Source: Haemonchus contortus (lineage: Eukaryota; Nematoda; Chromadorea; Rhabditida; Trichostrongylidae). From it: DNA of 64,000 nucleotides. Shown here piece after piece: positions 47,301-58,573 of this stretch (its first letter is position 1; every line of letters starts with the position of its first letter). A model generated the notes under the pieces. The model saw nothing but the letters and a program-made list of their open reading frames with translations, was not told where the DNA came from and did not search any database. Location: assembly GCA_000469685.2 (NCBI GenBank), contig LS997565.1:13773922-13837921 (forward strand), given 5' to 3'. The translations under genes were made by a program, and so were the position numbers.

Positions 47301-50300
47301 AACAGATATACAAGTTGCCATCAAAGTGGTACGTTCCAGTCTCTGAATTCTGATTTCTACTTCTGCCTACGTCGAACTATTGTAGAGTAGCTAAGGAACT
47401 CTCCTGAATTGGATGTATTAGTGTCACTGCACAAATGTATTTAAAGTGATTATTAACAGGATTAGATGATAAGTTCCGCTTCGGTTCTCGATTTGAACTA
47501 CCATGCGATTCGCTCAACGTAAAGATACTACCCCATATAATTCACTAGGTGTGTGCGTGTTGGTGCATGTGGGTGATGTGGGATGTGATGTTATCGTAGA
47601 TGATTGGTGAGAGGAAGTGAAAACAACTGGTAGAGGCTGATAGGGGCTGATAGGGAGTCCTAAAGGCGCGAGACACTGAAATAGTTGTGTCTTTGGCATT
47701 AACCTTGGGACCCCAATACTGTGGTGAGTGAGGTGGGATAAGACTGGATCTTAGGCGGTCGACAGCAGGAACCGAAATCAAGTGATAATTGCTGATAGAG
47801 GACGTTGAGTAGCAAAACCCACAAGATCATTTCCCTACTAGAGTTGGGTTGGCAATGATACTACGGTATAAACTATTTTCTTACCCCTTTGGTACCTTCG
47901 ATTCCTTGTTATGGTGTGAATGATTATTCTGACACTATGTTTCATCGATTTTCTATGAAACGCTTTTTGGTCGGATTAAAAGGGAACTTCTAAATAGCGT
48001 GAAGAGAATATAGTTCTAATCAGAACGAAGAGAAACAAGTCGCTTCATAATCTAAGCCGACGGAGGACAAGCGTCTGCGCGGGCTACCATGCCCAGCACC
48101 TGGCAAACTTACAGTTTCGTCAGCAGAGACTTACGACTCCAAACTCCAGTAGACTTTCACTCGAATTACTTCTGCGAGTTTATGAGAAATGTCTGGAGTA
48201 ATGGTTAAGAATGATCAGAAATTGCTATTTGCAGACGAAAGTGAAAGAAGAAAACAAGGCTCTCATGCAAGAAATGCATAAAGAAGGTCGTTTACTGCGA
48301 CAGTACAAACATTTGTGCGTAATCATATATTTCTGCTCAAAAATGCTACTGAAATTACAGAGCTCCGAAACATTATCGAAATGTGGTGGAACGCCACTAT
48401 CACGAATTTTCAGGTCGAGTAATGAGTAATGTACGGTTCTGCTGCCGATATTTAAAACTGTACAACTTACTTCAAAAACAACCTAAACTAAATACAGTGT
48501 TTACTCCAACTCTCTACAACTGAATTCCATCGATAGATCAGTGAATGGGTACCAGAACTCTGCTGTCGTCGAGGCGGAGAACGTATAAAGGTCCATTCTG
48601 AAGTGCTCACGGTCATAATAGCTCTAGTTCTCCAGGAACTGAGCAAGCGAGCGAAATAGCTGATAGCTAGTCCGCAGAGCAGCGTCACTAGGTTCGAGTG
48701 GAATCCATCTTCCCACCTTGTACGATTTCCCCATAGCTCTGAGGAGAAGGCTCATGACCCTTTTGCAGCGCTGCAAGACCTCAGCAAGCCAATAGCGATT
48801 TCTGTGTAAGAGCTCCTCGATACCATCAAAATCTATGGCTGGTGGGCGTTCCGTCGCGGTTGGTTTTCAAGCCTATAGTTGCCTACGTGGGACTTCTGAA
48901 ACCAACGATGACAGTTAATTTCCTTGTCCGCTTCCGTTCAGTCTACCGCACAAATATTACGATGGTTTCGTCTATTGAGTATCCTATACGGAACTCGTAA
49001 AAAAGACAGTGTCGAGCATGGGTTGAAGATGAGCCAATTTTGTTAGAAAGAAACGATTGTGGACGTTCAAATTCCGCCGTATAAAAGAATGCTGAGGTTC
49101 TTGCGCTTTGGCGGGATGAGCAGAGAAATGTTTTAAAAAGTTTGGCTTTTTCAAAAAAAGCGGACACTACTCATTGCTCAACCTAATAGAATGTTCTTAG
49201 AAATTAGAATAAATCAAATAACAAGCTTTTCTGAGATCATTGATACCTTGTTTAAGGAACATCGTGGCGTTTTATGGCATGGTTATCGATAACGACAGGG
49301 CTATGATAGTGATGGAAATGGTGCCTGGTGGTGGACTTGATCATTATCTCCAGAAAAACGTGGTGAGTAGCGATTTTGATCCCGTCGCAAAAGTGAATTG
49401 GTTTTGTTAGATATTTTTTCGACATATTTAGTTCATTCAATTTGGTTACACTTTTACAAGAACGCAAAGTGACATTTCCAGCATTCCATATTATAAGTGA
49501 CCGTACACGGAAATGTACTGAATGGGAGACGTAACGTTTAGCCTTAGTATCATCGCGTGACTCCGACGTAAAGGTCGGAAGATGTTGGACTGCGAACTTT
49601 CTGACCGGATACGTAAGCTGCCATGGGTTTGGTGTGTGGGAAACCGGACCAAACTCAAAGCTCAGTCCACGGGAACAAGAGGCTCGAGCGTTGAAAATTG
49701 GCAAGGTCCGCTGCAGGACCTGAACACGCTGCGGTAGATAGTGGAGCTCAGCTCCGCCTACAGGAGAAGGTTGTTAAATTGGACTCAGAGCATTTAAATT
49801 TGGTACCTGGTCAGGCGGCAGGTTTAAGATACTGATAATATGTGGAGAAAGGGACTGCGGTAAAGCTCGCTAGCGGGGCGTAGGGGGATGGAGAGGGAGG
49901 AGCATGAGTGGAATAAGCGTGACCTGAGTAAAAATGCAGTCAAACTGAAACAAGCGGGAATGAACCACGCTACTTTGACACTTCGATTTTAGAATTAAAC
50001 AGAACCTCCCTCATAGAACCGGAGCGTCTTGGACTAGAGCATCCAAAATTGTCAATCAATTCCTTTCAGAAATGATAAGTTAGTTTGCCCGTAAGTAAAG
50101 ACAGATTGTGCTGCAGACCGTGAAAGACACCAATGCATTAATCTAACAGAGTGATATAACCGCTGTTTTACCCTTATATATACATGCTACAGCATCATCA
50201 GACAAGTACCGCAGTAAGAAAGTTTCCGACAAAAAAAGAACTACCGTCAAACGGTTTGCTTTGTATATAGTTGTGCTTCTTTGTAATGTTTTCCCGAGGC

Positions 50301-51299
50301 TGTACCAATTCCAGCGTTCAGTATGACTGTAACGAAATGAAATAAGTCTAAAACAAAGAACATCAAAATGTAAATAGATTTGTTATAGGTAAGTATACCT
50401 GATCGATGTTCGTACGCATTTGATGTATCACTGGGGTTATACTATCTTCATAGTAAACGATGTATGCATAGGTGAGATTTCAGCTTTCTGATTTTTGAGT
50501 TCGTGTCCCAATTTTGTCTTCTGGAAGCTGTTTTTCTAGTTAAACTTTATTTAATTCTACCAAGTGAGTACTTTACTTGACCTTCCTCAACGAATGTGCA
50601 AATTACCGTTTACACAAATCTATTCACCGCAGGGATTTACAAGCTTTCTGTGATGGGAACCCGTTCGATCGTTAATCATCCGTTAGGAATTTCCTTTTTC
50701 GAGTTAAGTCTGTGTGAAATTCCAGGGACCTGGCATGCAGGAATTGTTTGATTGACAATCAAAAAAATATTGTTAAAATATCTGATTTTGGTTTATCAAA
50801 GCAAGCAGACAAATATAAAATACAAGGTTTCGAAAAGATACCCGTAAAATGGTATAAAATTTATTGAAATTGTGTTAATAGCATTTCCAGAAAATAGCCC
50901 CAGCAGTATCGGGAAGTTATACTTTTTCAGGCAAGCCCCAGAAGTATTGGAGACTTTGACTTATACGAGAGAATGTGATGTATACTCGTACGGAGTTCTA
51001 GTCTGGGAAATATTTAACGATGCTAAAGAACCTTTTGAGGAATTCTCTAACAAAACGGTCCGACGCCGAGTAAGCGTCTCCACTTTTCTTCTCCACTAGC
51101 TGTTATTATCTAGAACGACTGAACTGCCCAGCGTTTTGAGTTACAGATAGCTGACCCGAAGTTCCGACTACCGCTATCTCCCAACATGCCGATAGAAATA
51201 CGAGTAATTGTTGCTGCTTGTTGGAAAGCAATACCAGAGCATCGGCCAATAATGAAAGACGTGGCTTGGATTTTGAAGAAGTTCATCAGACACACGTAA
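44367..51299 (+). CDS. SH2-domain non-receptor tyrosine kinase, Fer-like (gene 1)
   Basis: Eleven exons join in frame to 416 residues: 44367-44423, 44483-44548, 45170-45292, 46163-46290, 47139-47328, 48235-48314, 49257-49362, 50389-50471, 50726-50851, 50931-51069, 51147-51299. All introns are GT-AG. The SH2 domain spans about residues 48-125, with the phosphotyrosine-binding Arg71 in FLLR. The kinase has glycine loop LGEGTFGEV (162-170), Lys187 in VAIKV, helix-C Glu205, HRDLACRN (277-284, catalytic Asp279), DFG (298-300) and APE (322-324). Order and size fit the compact Fer/Fps-like cytoplasmic kinases abundant in nematodes; substrates are unknown. The HRD-coding exon 8 is small and easily missed. 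A SINE-like copy sits in intron 3. The TAA lies inside a donor-like gtaagg; splicing 51296-51339 would instead continue in frame to a stop at 51472 (459 residues). Confidence 0.9.
45885..46135 (+). repeat. SINE-like repeat inside kinase 1 intron 3
   Basis: The head agcaaatggcgcatttcaca leads to the B-box-like cgggttcgaaaccc. Then follow ccctccggggtcggtttaag, the core catcggctggccaccgcaag, cattgtacaggccacatacg and aatggaagtcgaatgcctgg. It ends with gattaacgctcc. It is in the sense orientation of the host gene, ending about 30 bp before exon 4. Confidence 0.75.
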
Positions 51300-51614
51300 G
51301 GGCTTTCACTGGGAAAATAGACTTCCAATTTTGTTTCAGTGGTCTTTCACAATTAGTGAATACTCTAATCACTGATGACAAAGAGCTCATCTTGAATCTG
51401 TCAGCGTTTTTTTTTGAAACTTTCCAGAATTATAATAGACCGTACATCATTCCAACTTCCAGTCTTGGTTAGAACCTGGGAGTGATGTACGATTGTACCA
51501 TAAATTCTGCTTTGTGATAACGTGTATCCAATAGTGTAGCCCATGTGCCCTCTTTGCATGGAACGAAAAAAGGGTTAAGCTGACGGCAGCGTTAGAAAAC
51601 TGAACTACATCACA
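51300..51614. other. 3' flank of SH2-kinase 1
   Basis: Holds the alternative terminal exon of the kinase (51340-51472, in frame if 51296-51339 is spliced). No AATAAA was found close behind either stop; ataaat near 51,500 is a weak variant. Confidence 0.4.
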
Positions 51615-51800
51615 GGCTCGGAGGTGATGCCAATGCCAAGTGGCGCACTATCACGCCCACAGTTTGAAGATCGAATCTTGGATTGATACTCATCTACGCC
51701 ATTCCATTCTTTCATTTTATCGGAGGCCGTTATTCAGAACCAGACATGCCTGGGAAGAAAAAGCAGTGACTTTTACATCTGTGGACCCTCGCGATTCAGC
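51615..51800 (+). repeat. SINE-like repeat, 5' two thirds
   Basis: The head ccaatgccaagtggcgcact is followed by the B-box-like gatcgaatcttg, gatactcatctacgcc and ccagacatgcctgggaagaa. The last recognisable piece is gtgacttttacatctg. The core cattgtatagg block is not recognisable. Confidence 0.6.
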
Positions 51801-53124
51801 AGTTTAAAGGCACAGTTCACGATAATCCGAGGGGCGGGGAAGCCCCGCTTTTCAGACGAGTGTCGAGACAATACAGATTGCAGCTATTCGTTTGAGGACC
51901 CACACACAACCAGCTGATCGCGAGTGATGAGGCGATGTTTTTCTCCCATTCTTTTTTCCTCTGTTATTCTTTATGCTGCCGCGATCCCTTATTCAATTTC
52001 CTATTCCAAGAGGCTGAAAGAAATGTGGGCTATTTTGCAGTTACTAGGGTTTTTGTTTACTCATGCTTATAAGTGAATGAATTTTTGCTAACCGTAGTCT
52101 GTTATTCGACCCACAGGACCCATACGTACGCAGTGAAGCATATTGTATAGTTCGTCCAAACGCCCACTCTTCTTCATTTTTCTGATCTCATTCTAGCCCA
52201 GCCCCTTTTTAACGGTTCCTTTTACTCCCCCAAAGCCTTTTTTTCACTTCGGAAACACCTATCCATGCATCTTCTTCACCTTCATCGCACTATTTTCGAT
52301 CTTGTCTTCCATTTTTCATCATTATCTGGATTACCCAAAATTATCCTGAACTGTGCTTTTAAGCCATATGTCCATACGCCGAAGTGACTTTGAAAGAAAG
52401 GTACTGCGTAGGCGCACCCCAGAAATGGATTGTTCATTGTCAGAAGATCCTATTCCTTGATGCAGCTTCTACCCGGAAGACCACCCTTTCTTCTACCTGT
52501 CTTCCTCCTGCGTTGCACATCCCGTTGCTACTTCGTTCATGTTTTACTCTTCCTAGCCTTGCAAAGAGAATCGTTCCGTTCCTCCCAGATTCGTTCTATT
52601 ACCGTAGCTCTTAACAGGGTAGTAAGAAAGCTAAGAATTCGAAACATGTTGACATGAACCTATTAGGGTATGTGGCTGGAGACTAGGACTTACTTTGCTT
52701 CCTTGATGAGCTCAATGACTGCCACCTCCTTCTCCAATCATTCTTTCATGAAGCTACAAAGCTCGACACTACAGTTTTTTCAGTTATGAACTGTAAAAGA
52801 GGTTTTCCAGTATCCCTGGACAGAGTCAAAATCGAGCTCCACCTGTTCCAGCTCGTCAAGCTTTTTCTAGACGTGAATTTGAATTTTCATCACCAAGGAC
52901 GTCGAGAAAGAACCTTAGGGTACGCTCTATCAGATTACGCTAGTCATTAGGTGGTTGTTTTCCTAAAACCATCCGTAATGTTCATAATCAGAAAAAATAG
53001 TGAAAAAATACTGCTGAAAAGCGAAAAAGGGGTTATCGCAAGGATTGGGAAGGTCCTCATCTTACAGATTTTTTGAAACTTTCGGACCAAGCAATCATTT
53101 ATGTCATTTATAAGTTTTTTGGGC
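51801..53124. other. No gene recognised
   Basis: Pyrimidine-rich stretches and open frames at 52384-52657 without recognisable domains. No recurring repeat was seen. Confidence 0.35.
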
Positions 53125-53325
53125 GAAACTGGGTAGTTGCAAGTGGAGCAGTATCAAACAGACACTGTCCTCGGTTCTCGCCAGGAAAACCGAGCCTTCC
53201 ATCCTTCCGGGTCAGTACATTGCTCAAAGACTAGTGTGGTAGGACAAAAGCCCAGCCTCGTACATCAGCCCGCCATCGCCATTCATTCTAAATGGAAGTC
53301 GAATTTCGGGAGAACCAACGACTTT
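53125..53325 (+). repeat. SINE-like repeat, decayed
   Basis: Head gttgcaagtggagcagtatc, decayed B box, then gagccttccatccttccggg and ctagtgtggtaggacaaaag. These are followed by ctcgtacatcagcccgccat and aatggaagtcgaatttcggg. Family order is kept but divergence is high. Confidence 0.55.
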
Positions 53326-53550
53326 CTCTTTTATCCTTATTTGTCACCCTGAAGAACCTTTAGAACTGGTTTGGATTCAGGCCAGTACTTTGAACCACTT
53401 TTAAGAAATTTCCCAGCGCGGCTGACCGCCACTTATTTCGTTTCGGCGGCTTTCGTGCTACTTGACTAACACTGTCGCGATTCAGGCCACTGTTTAGACG
53501 CAATCGACATCGGTAGTTCGAGCCCCCAGACCTACTGGCTCTCTGGACCA

Positions 53551-53762
53551 ATCACGTTGGCCCCGCGGCCCGTACAGGGCGGACCCCTGGCGGACGAGCT
53601 CCTCCGTGGACCAGGAGGCTACTGGTGCACGGTCACCAGTTGTGCTATGCATGCTCACGCATGCATTGTATGTCCACGGCCGCTCATCCCTAGGCTTAAA
53701 ACTTCTGCAGGTACTTCATCTGGTGATATCGAATTCCCGTGCAAACAGACAGACAGACAGAC
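53551..53762 (+). repeat. GC-rich patch with palindromes and (ACAG)n end
   Basis: A sharply GC-richer stretch containing accaggagg/ctcctccgtgg-type complementary pieces. It has an imperfect palindrome around actggtgcacggtcaccagt and a perfect hairpin of atgcatgc and gcatgcat across tcac (53647-53666). It ends in an (ACAG)n run at 53744-53762. Composition and a microsatellite end are typical of an inserted element, perhaps the tail of a non-LTR retrotransposon; no protein domain supports this. Confidence 0.45.
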
Positions 53763-53989
53763 GCGAGAAGTAAGGAGTAGTAAGTAGTAAGGATAAGGAT
53801 AGATGATAAGGACCAAGTGAGGTCAAACTAGACAGTGAAGAATAACTTGGCAATCTCCAGAAATAGACCACTACGAAGAGGTTAACACAATAAGTAGTAA
53901 ACACTAATGCATTAAGGAGTAATACAACTTTATACTAAAGAGTAAAAAAGCTATATCCATGATGACGTAATAAGGATGCATGTCACCCA

Positions 53990-54460
53990 CTTTGTCCATC
54001 GAACCTCAGGCTTCCTTCCAGGGTAAGCATCCTCAGCATCCCCAGTGGCCTCAGCGGACTTCTTGCCTTCCTTCCTCAAGAACAGCATCCAACAGTTGAT
54101 GAACTGCTCCCTCTGAAAGGTGCAGGTAGAATGCCGATAGGGCTTATTCTGGCCCTCCATTATATGGTGGAGAAAATCACGACAATACCTGGCTAGACTG
54201 ACCAGCTGCCGACACCCAGCAGATCGTGGTGGGAGACGAGAGCTGAATGACTATGCTGTTCTAAAGAACGTCCACAATTGGTGTTCGAGCAAAGATGAGC
54301 GGGGCCCGCGCGGTGCACCCGGCGATCACCGTCACGTCCGTGACAGACGTTGCCTCCTTCTCTACTGAAGATATAAGGTGTCCAGTGTCTCTTGCAGTTC
54401 CGTGACTTCTTGGGTGATCCCACTTACGGTATTGAGGAAACAAATTGCCCGCCACTCAGA
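53990..54460 (-). pseudogene. Decayed coding-like tract, unassigned
   Basis: On the minus strand, stretches with protein-like composition alternate between frames and are cut by several stops. One reads GITQEVTELQETL, another KPYRHSTCTFQREQF with an Arg/Lys-rich tail. I cannot name the family. A degenerate retroelement or host gene relic are both possible. Confidence 0.25.
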
Positions 54461-56872
54461 ATCACCGCATAGTTTAAGTGACCCTCGGCTCTAGATATTG
54501 ACAGTGGGCCAACCATTCCGGAGGTCATCCTTTATTTTCCCAGGCCAAGTTCGTGCCAAATAGTCGGCTTCGGAGGATGGAGGGCTCGATTCGCACAGGC
54601 GAGAAGGAGTTAATACACGCATGATCAGGGATTCGATCCCGTTGTATGTTGTAACAAACTATTTGACAGTACTTCTTTTATTTCGCATTCTGCGTATTCA
54701 ATCAAACAATGGGAGTTCTAAACCTTGTACTAATCGTAGTAAGCCACGTGGATAGCAAACAGTTTGACAGTGAAGTTTGAAAGTGAACCATTTTTAGAGC
54801 AGAATGGACTCACAGCGATCACAGCGTTCGAGGTCGGAGTCCAGGAAAGTGAGTTGAGATGTAAAAGACAAAGGAACTATGATCCTGGCTGAACGTTCAA
54901 TGAAATGGTTACAGAGGAGGAGACCGGAAATGCGTTTTGCAAGAGGGCAACGATGACCATCAACGGACCAGAAATGTGTGGCATCAAAATGCGATCTCAA
55001 TGTTATACAATATTTTTGTGCATATTATTACAATTGCTCAGCCGATTTATTTACCCAGTTATTATTAAAAATAGGACCAGTTTAATTCGATCGAACTCGG
55101 CTCATTAATTAATCATAGAGAATGTTTCTGACTAATACCGTGAACACACTAACTGTGCACATATACGAAGCTATGCAAACTGTATTTGCTCAAGAGACAT
55201 CAATAAAAGGAACAATAATCACTCATTTATTTTTTCACCTCATACGTTCAAATAAGTTTCTAACCCGAAATGCAGTAATATCCAGCGTAAGCTCTTTGCT
55301 CAGAACAATTCTCATTACAGTAAGTGACCTTACCGGGATGAGCTCCCTTTTTTGTCTGGAACAGAGAATGAAAGTCGACTCGCTATGTGGCGGACAGAGA
55401 TACTCTTCAAAAAAAATTCCCATTTATTCGGAAAACTAGGAGAAATCTCATCATCTCATCTCATCCTACGTCTAGTGGAGTAATCCTACTATATGGATAT
55501 GTGTATGTGTATATGAATTTATACGGTACGTGACCGGAAATTAACATGAGTCTCGAGCATCCGAGGTTTGGTACGGCGCAGAAGGCAGGATGGGAACAAT
55601 GATGATAAGTAATAGGAAGTGCTAATGAATATTAAGTGTTATATGGAGCCCTAGAGGGCAATGGCAAGACCGACACACCAAGTTACTGCTTTATAAATAA
55701 GAGGATGTGGAGGCGAAAGAACGTAGATGGTTGGTGAAAAGAATTAATGAAAATAGTAAAGGTCTAAAAGAAGGCAAAGAAGGCAAGGGTCAGTGGGTTT
55801 GTGACAACTTTGACGGGTGTTGGTTGTTGTGTGTGATGGGATTCTAAGTGATAACAGTTGATGAAGACTCAGTTAGTAGAGGCCAATATGAATCCCTAGA
55901 AGTCACGAAACTCTTTGTGGTCAGGAATAAATCTCTTCTCGAAAAGAGGGATTGGGAGAGTCGTAGTCTCGAAAAAAGGGGTAGGTTAGGGTAAACCGTG
56001 AACCGTGCATTCAGAATTCGTAATAGAAAGGAGTGAAGCCCGACACAAGCCGAGCAAAGACTGGATTATGCATGGTTATGCTTTTGCATGAGATGAGGAG
56101 GAATAAGAACCAGTAACTTATATGAGAGTAATAGTAATTGAAATCAAAAGCTGTCGATAACTTGCGAACAACACATAATGTTTGGAAGTTACTAGATTTG
56201 AAGAACCCATCTAATGAAAACTCATTTGGGCAGCAGAACACCTCTGGTCGACGAGGTGTACTGCTGCCAAGGAACACACAGAATTGGCGAATCACACTTT
56301 GTAGTCACCCTGCATAGCAGGAATTTCTTGGGCCAATGGGATGGAAAGTACCTCGAAAGAAATGATGATATCGATAATGGCAAGAAAGTATTTAAGAGGA
56401 TAGCGGCATGCCCATAACTTCATTTCTTAAACTTGCGTTGCGGCGGGTGGTAGGGAGGTGTCTTTGAAACTGGTACGTCCGTTTGGTTTGCACGAATATT
56501 GCTCCTCCCGTGTATACACTTGAGCCTGAGAGGCATTCTAAAACTTCTAACTAAACTCCTTTCTGAGAACTGTAAACGAAATAAAGGTTTTGCAGAAGTA
56601 AAACGTTTAATGTGAATATATCTGTTGAATAGCGTGGCCAGCGTTTACACTACTTCAAATTCAGCTGCTAAGAGACAACTACAGGCTAACGGCTCGATTC
56701 AGTGACGTGCACTAACTTAGAAAAACGCTCAACTGTTCAGTGTGATCATGTGATGGTTGCCAATAACGCGAAAACGAATACGATAGTACAAGAAAGTCAA
56801 AAGCTGATGTTGATAAGTAACAAACATATTGTGATAAGGGTCCAAACACCAAGTTACAGCAAGGATGAGCAA
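54461..56872. other. No gene recognised
   Basis: A B-box-like gggattcgatcccg lies near 54,630 with a weak SINE-like head before it. At 55,672-55,700 the string cacaccaagttactgcttta followed by taaata recurs near 59,766. Nothing else was supported. Confidence 0.35.
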
Positions 56873-56912
56873 AAAATGAGCTGCCTGCCTAACCAAAATG
56901 AGCTGCCTGCCT
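56873..56912. repeat. 18-bp direct repeat, spaced by 4 bp
   Basis: aaaatgagctgcctgcct occurs exactly at 56873-56890 and 56895-56912. It is a simple local duplication. Confidence 0.7.
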
Positions 56913-58573
56913 GCACAGACAAGATGGATACGCCTTCTCTCACCAGCTCGCTTCACGCCAGAGGAACCGTACAACACCCATCCCCGATGTGATTGAACAA
57001 GAACATCCGGGAAAGTCTTCTGACAACTATAACTATTACTTTTACTCCGGTTTCCCAAGCGCTACTTGCCGGAATGCAAAGTACTCATGTCTGTGGAAAA
57101 CCAGTAACGGTGTGTTTCTCCATGAAAAGGAGACGTATGCGACATTGGCAACTATTGCTTAATCCGGGTGCAGTCTGTAGCCCACAAGCTCCCCACAGGA
57201 GCATTCCTAGACAGGAGGAGAATGACTGAAAGAGGATGATGGCTCAGTTCAGGCAATCTCTTGGATCCACATAGTCGCAAGACTTTTTGAAGTGCCGTGA
57301 GAGTAAGAGATACCTTTGGGCGTCAAGCTCATCTATTTGAAGGACGTCTCTGAAACACACACACACAGGGTCCACAACAACGATGATCAAGGCCAGGGCG
57401 ACCACCCTAATTCGTGAGACCTACAACGGATCTTAGCGAGCAGAATTTCTCCCATCCACAAAGAAGCCATCGTCAACGCGAACAGAGTGGTTTCCAGGGT
57501 GATACTATATCCCAATCACTTCAGTGCTGCTCTCGTGAAACGTTTGCCTTACTCTCAAGAACGTCATGCCTTATTTGGAATATAAGGAAATGGGGTGGAT
57601 ATCGACGACCTACAGTTATACCACTTGTAGGAAACACCGGTTTGTATTACCAGCGGCAATAGTGGCCAAAAACAGCATCGATCCGTAGGGGAGCAGACTT
57701 GCAACGGAATCTAGCAAGGACGATGTTCCTTAGAAACGGACTGGTTCCTGATGCTTTCTTTACGCTCAGGGGTACGAATATTTAGAATGGCCTAGCTAAG
57801 TGTTCCTAGGTCGAAAAATCATCGTCTCAACGAAGTTAGGCAAAGGGAAAGAGCTGCGTAGGGAACATTCAGTCACACTGAGGGGGTAGTGAAGAAGCAA
57901 AAAAAACATTCCACTACGCATCCGTATTTCGATATTGCAGGCCTTCCTGCCTTGACTTACGTTACTGAGAAATCACAAAGGAAAGGTGAGCAGTAACCCC
58001 CATTGAACGCACTGTGGGAAGGGCGATGCCAGGATTCAGCCATGAATTCTAGTGCAGAAAGAATCCGTTGATCCGAGCTTCATTCATTAGTACGAACACA
58101 GACCCAAGACGCCGCTGATTACGGCCAGAAATCGAAAACCAGGTGGGCCGGACACGTTATGCAGTAGGGTGTTGGCCGCTGGACCAGGGCGGTTGCTGAC
58201 TAGATTTCTCCGGAAGTCAGACGATTCACTAGACTACACTGTCTCGCAACATGAATCAATGGAGACGCTTCTGACGCCCGCTTGAGTAAATTGGTTATCA
58301 ATGGGACCACAGGTTATACGAGTGATACTCGCACTTTTCCATGACGGTCCTGAAAATCTCGACAGGTCATCAGGACCCATACGCACATGTACATCTGCAT
58401 TCTATATGAAGCATGTGCCTGTTCATTGGGCATTGTAGTACGAAATACTTCCAAGCATAGAAGATGCGATGATAACAAAAAAAGTTTGTAACAACTCTTT
58501 CAAAAATTGAACCTTCAAGAGACCTCGTTTTTAGATCGAAATCATTCAAGGAAAAAATTTCACATTTAGGGCA
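56913..58573. other. 5' flank of SH2-kinase 2
   Basis: No exon recognised. A short (CA)n lies near 57,356-57,370. No clear TATA box or spliced-leader acceptor was identified for the kinase that starts at 58574. Confidence 0.35.

Noticed and set aside
49740..49850. Stretch reading EKVVKL...QAAGLRY as a possible helix-D/E exon of SH2-kinase 1
   Set aside because: It runs into two stops, and exon 50389-50471 already supplies the missing kinase segment in the right phase.
50590..50670. Stretch reading LHKSIHRRDLQAF as a possible HRD exon of SH2-kinase 1
   Set aside because: No donor follows it and the frame stops. The true exon is 50389-50471, which ends YYLHSKRCMHR with a gtgaga donor and joins DLACRN in frame.
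735..54660. Functional tRNA genes at B-box-like motifs (for example 765, 16835, 31505, 45930, 54635)
   Set aside because: None has a paired acceptor stem and complete cloverleaf; most are heads of the SINE-like family.
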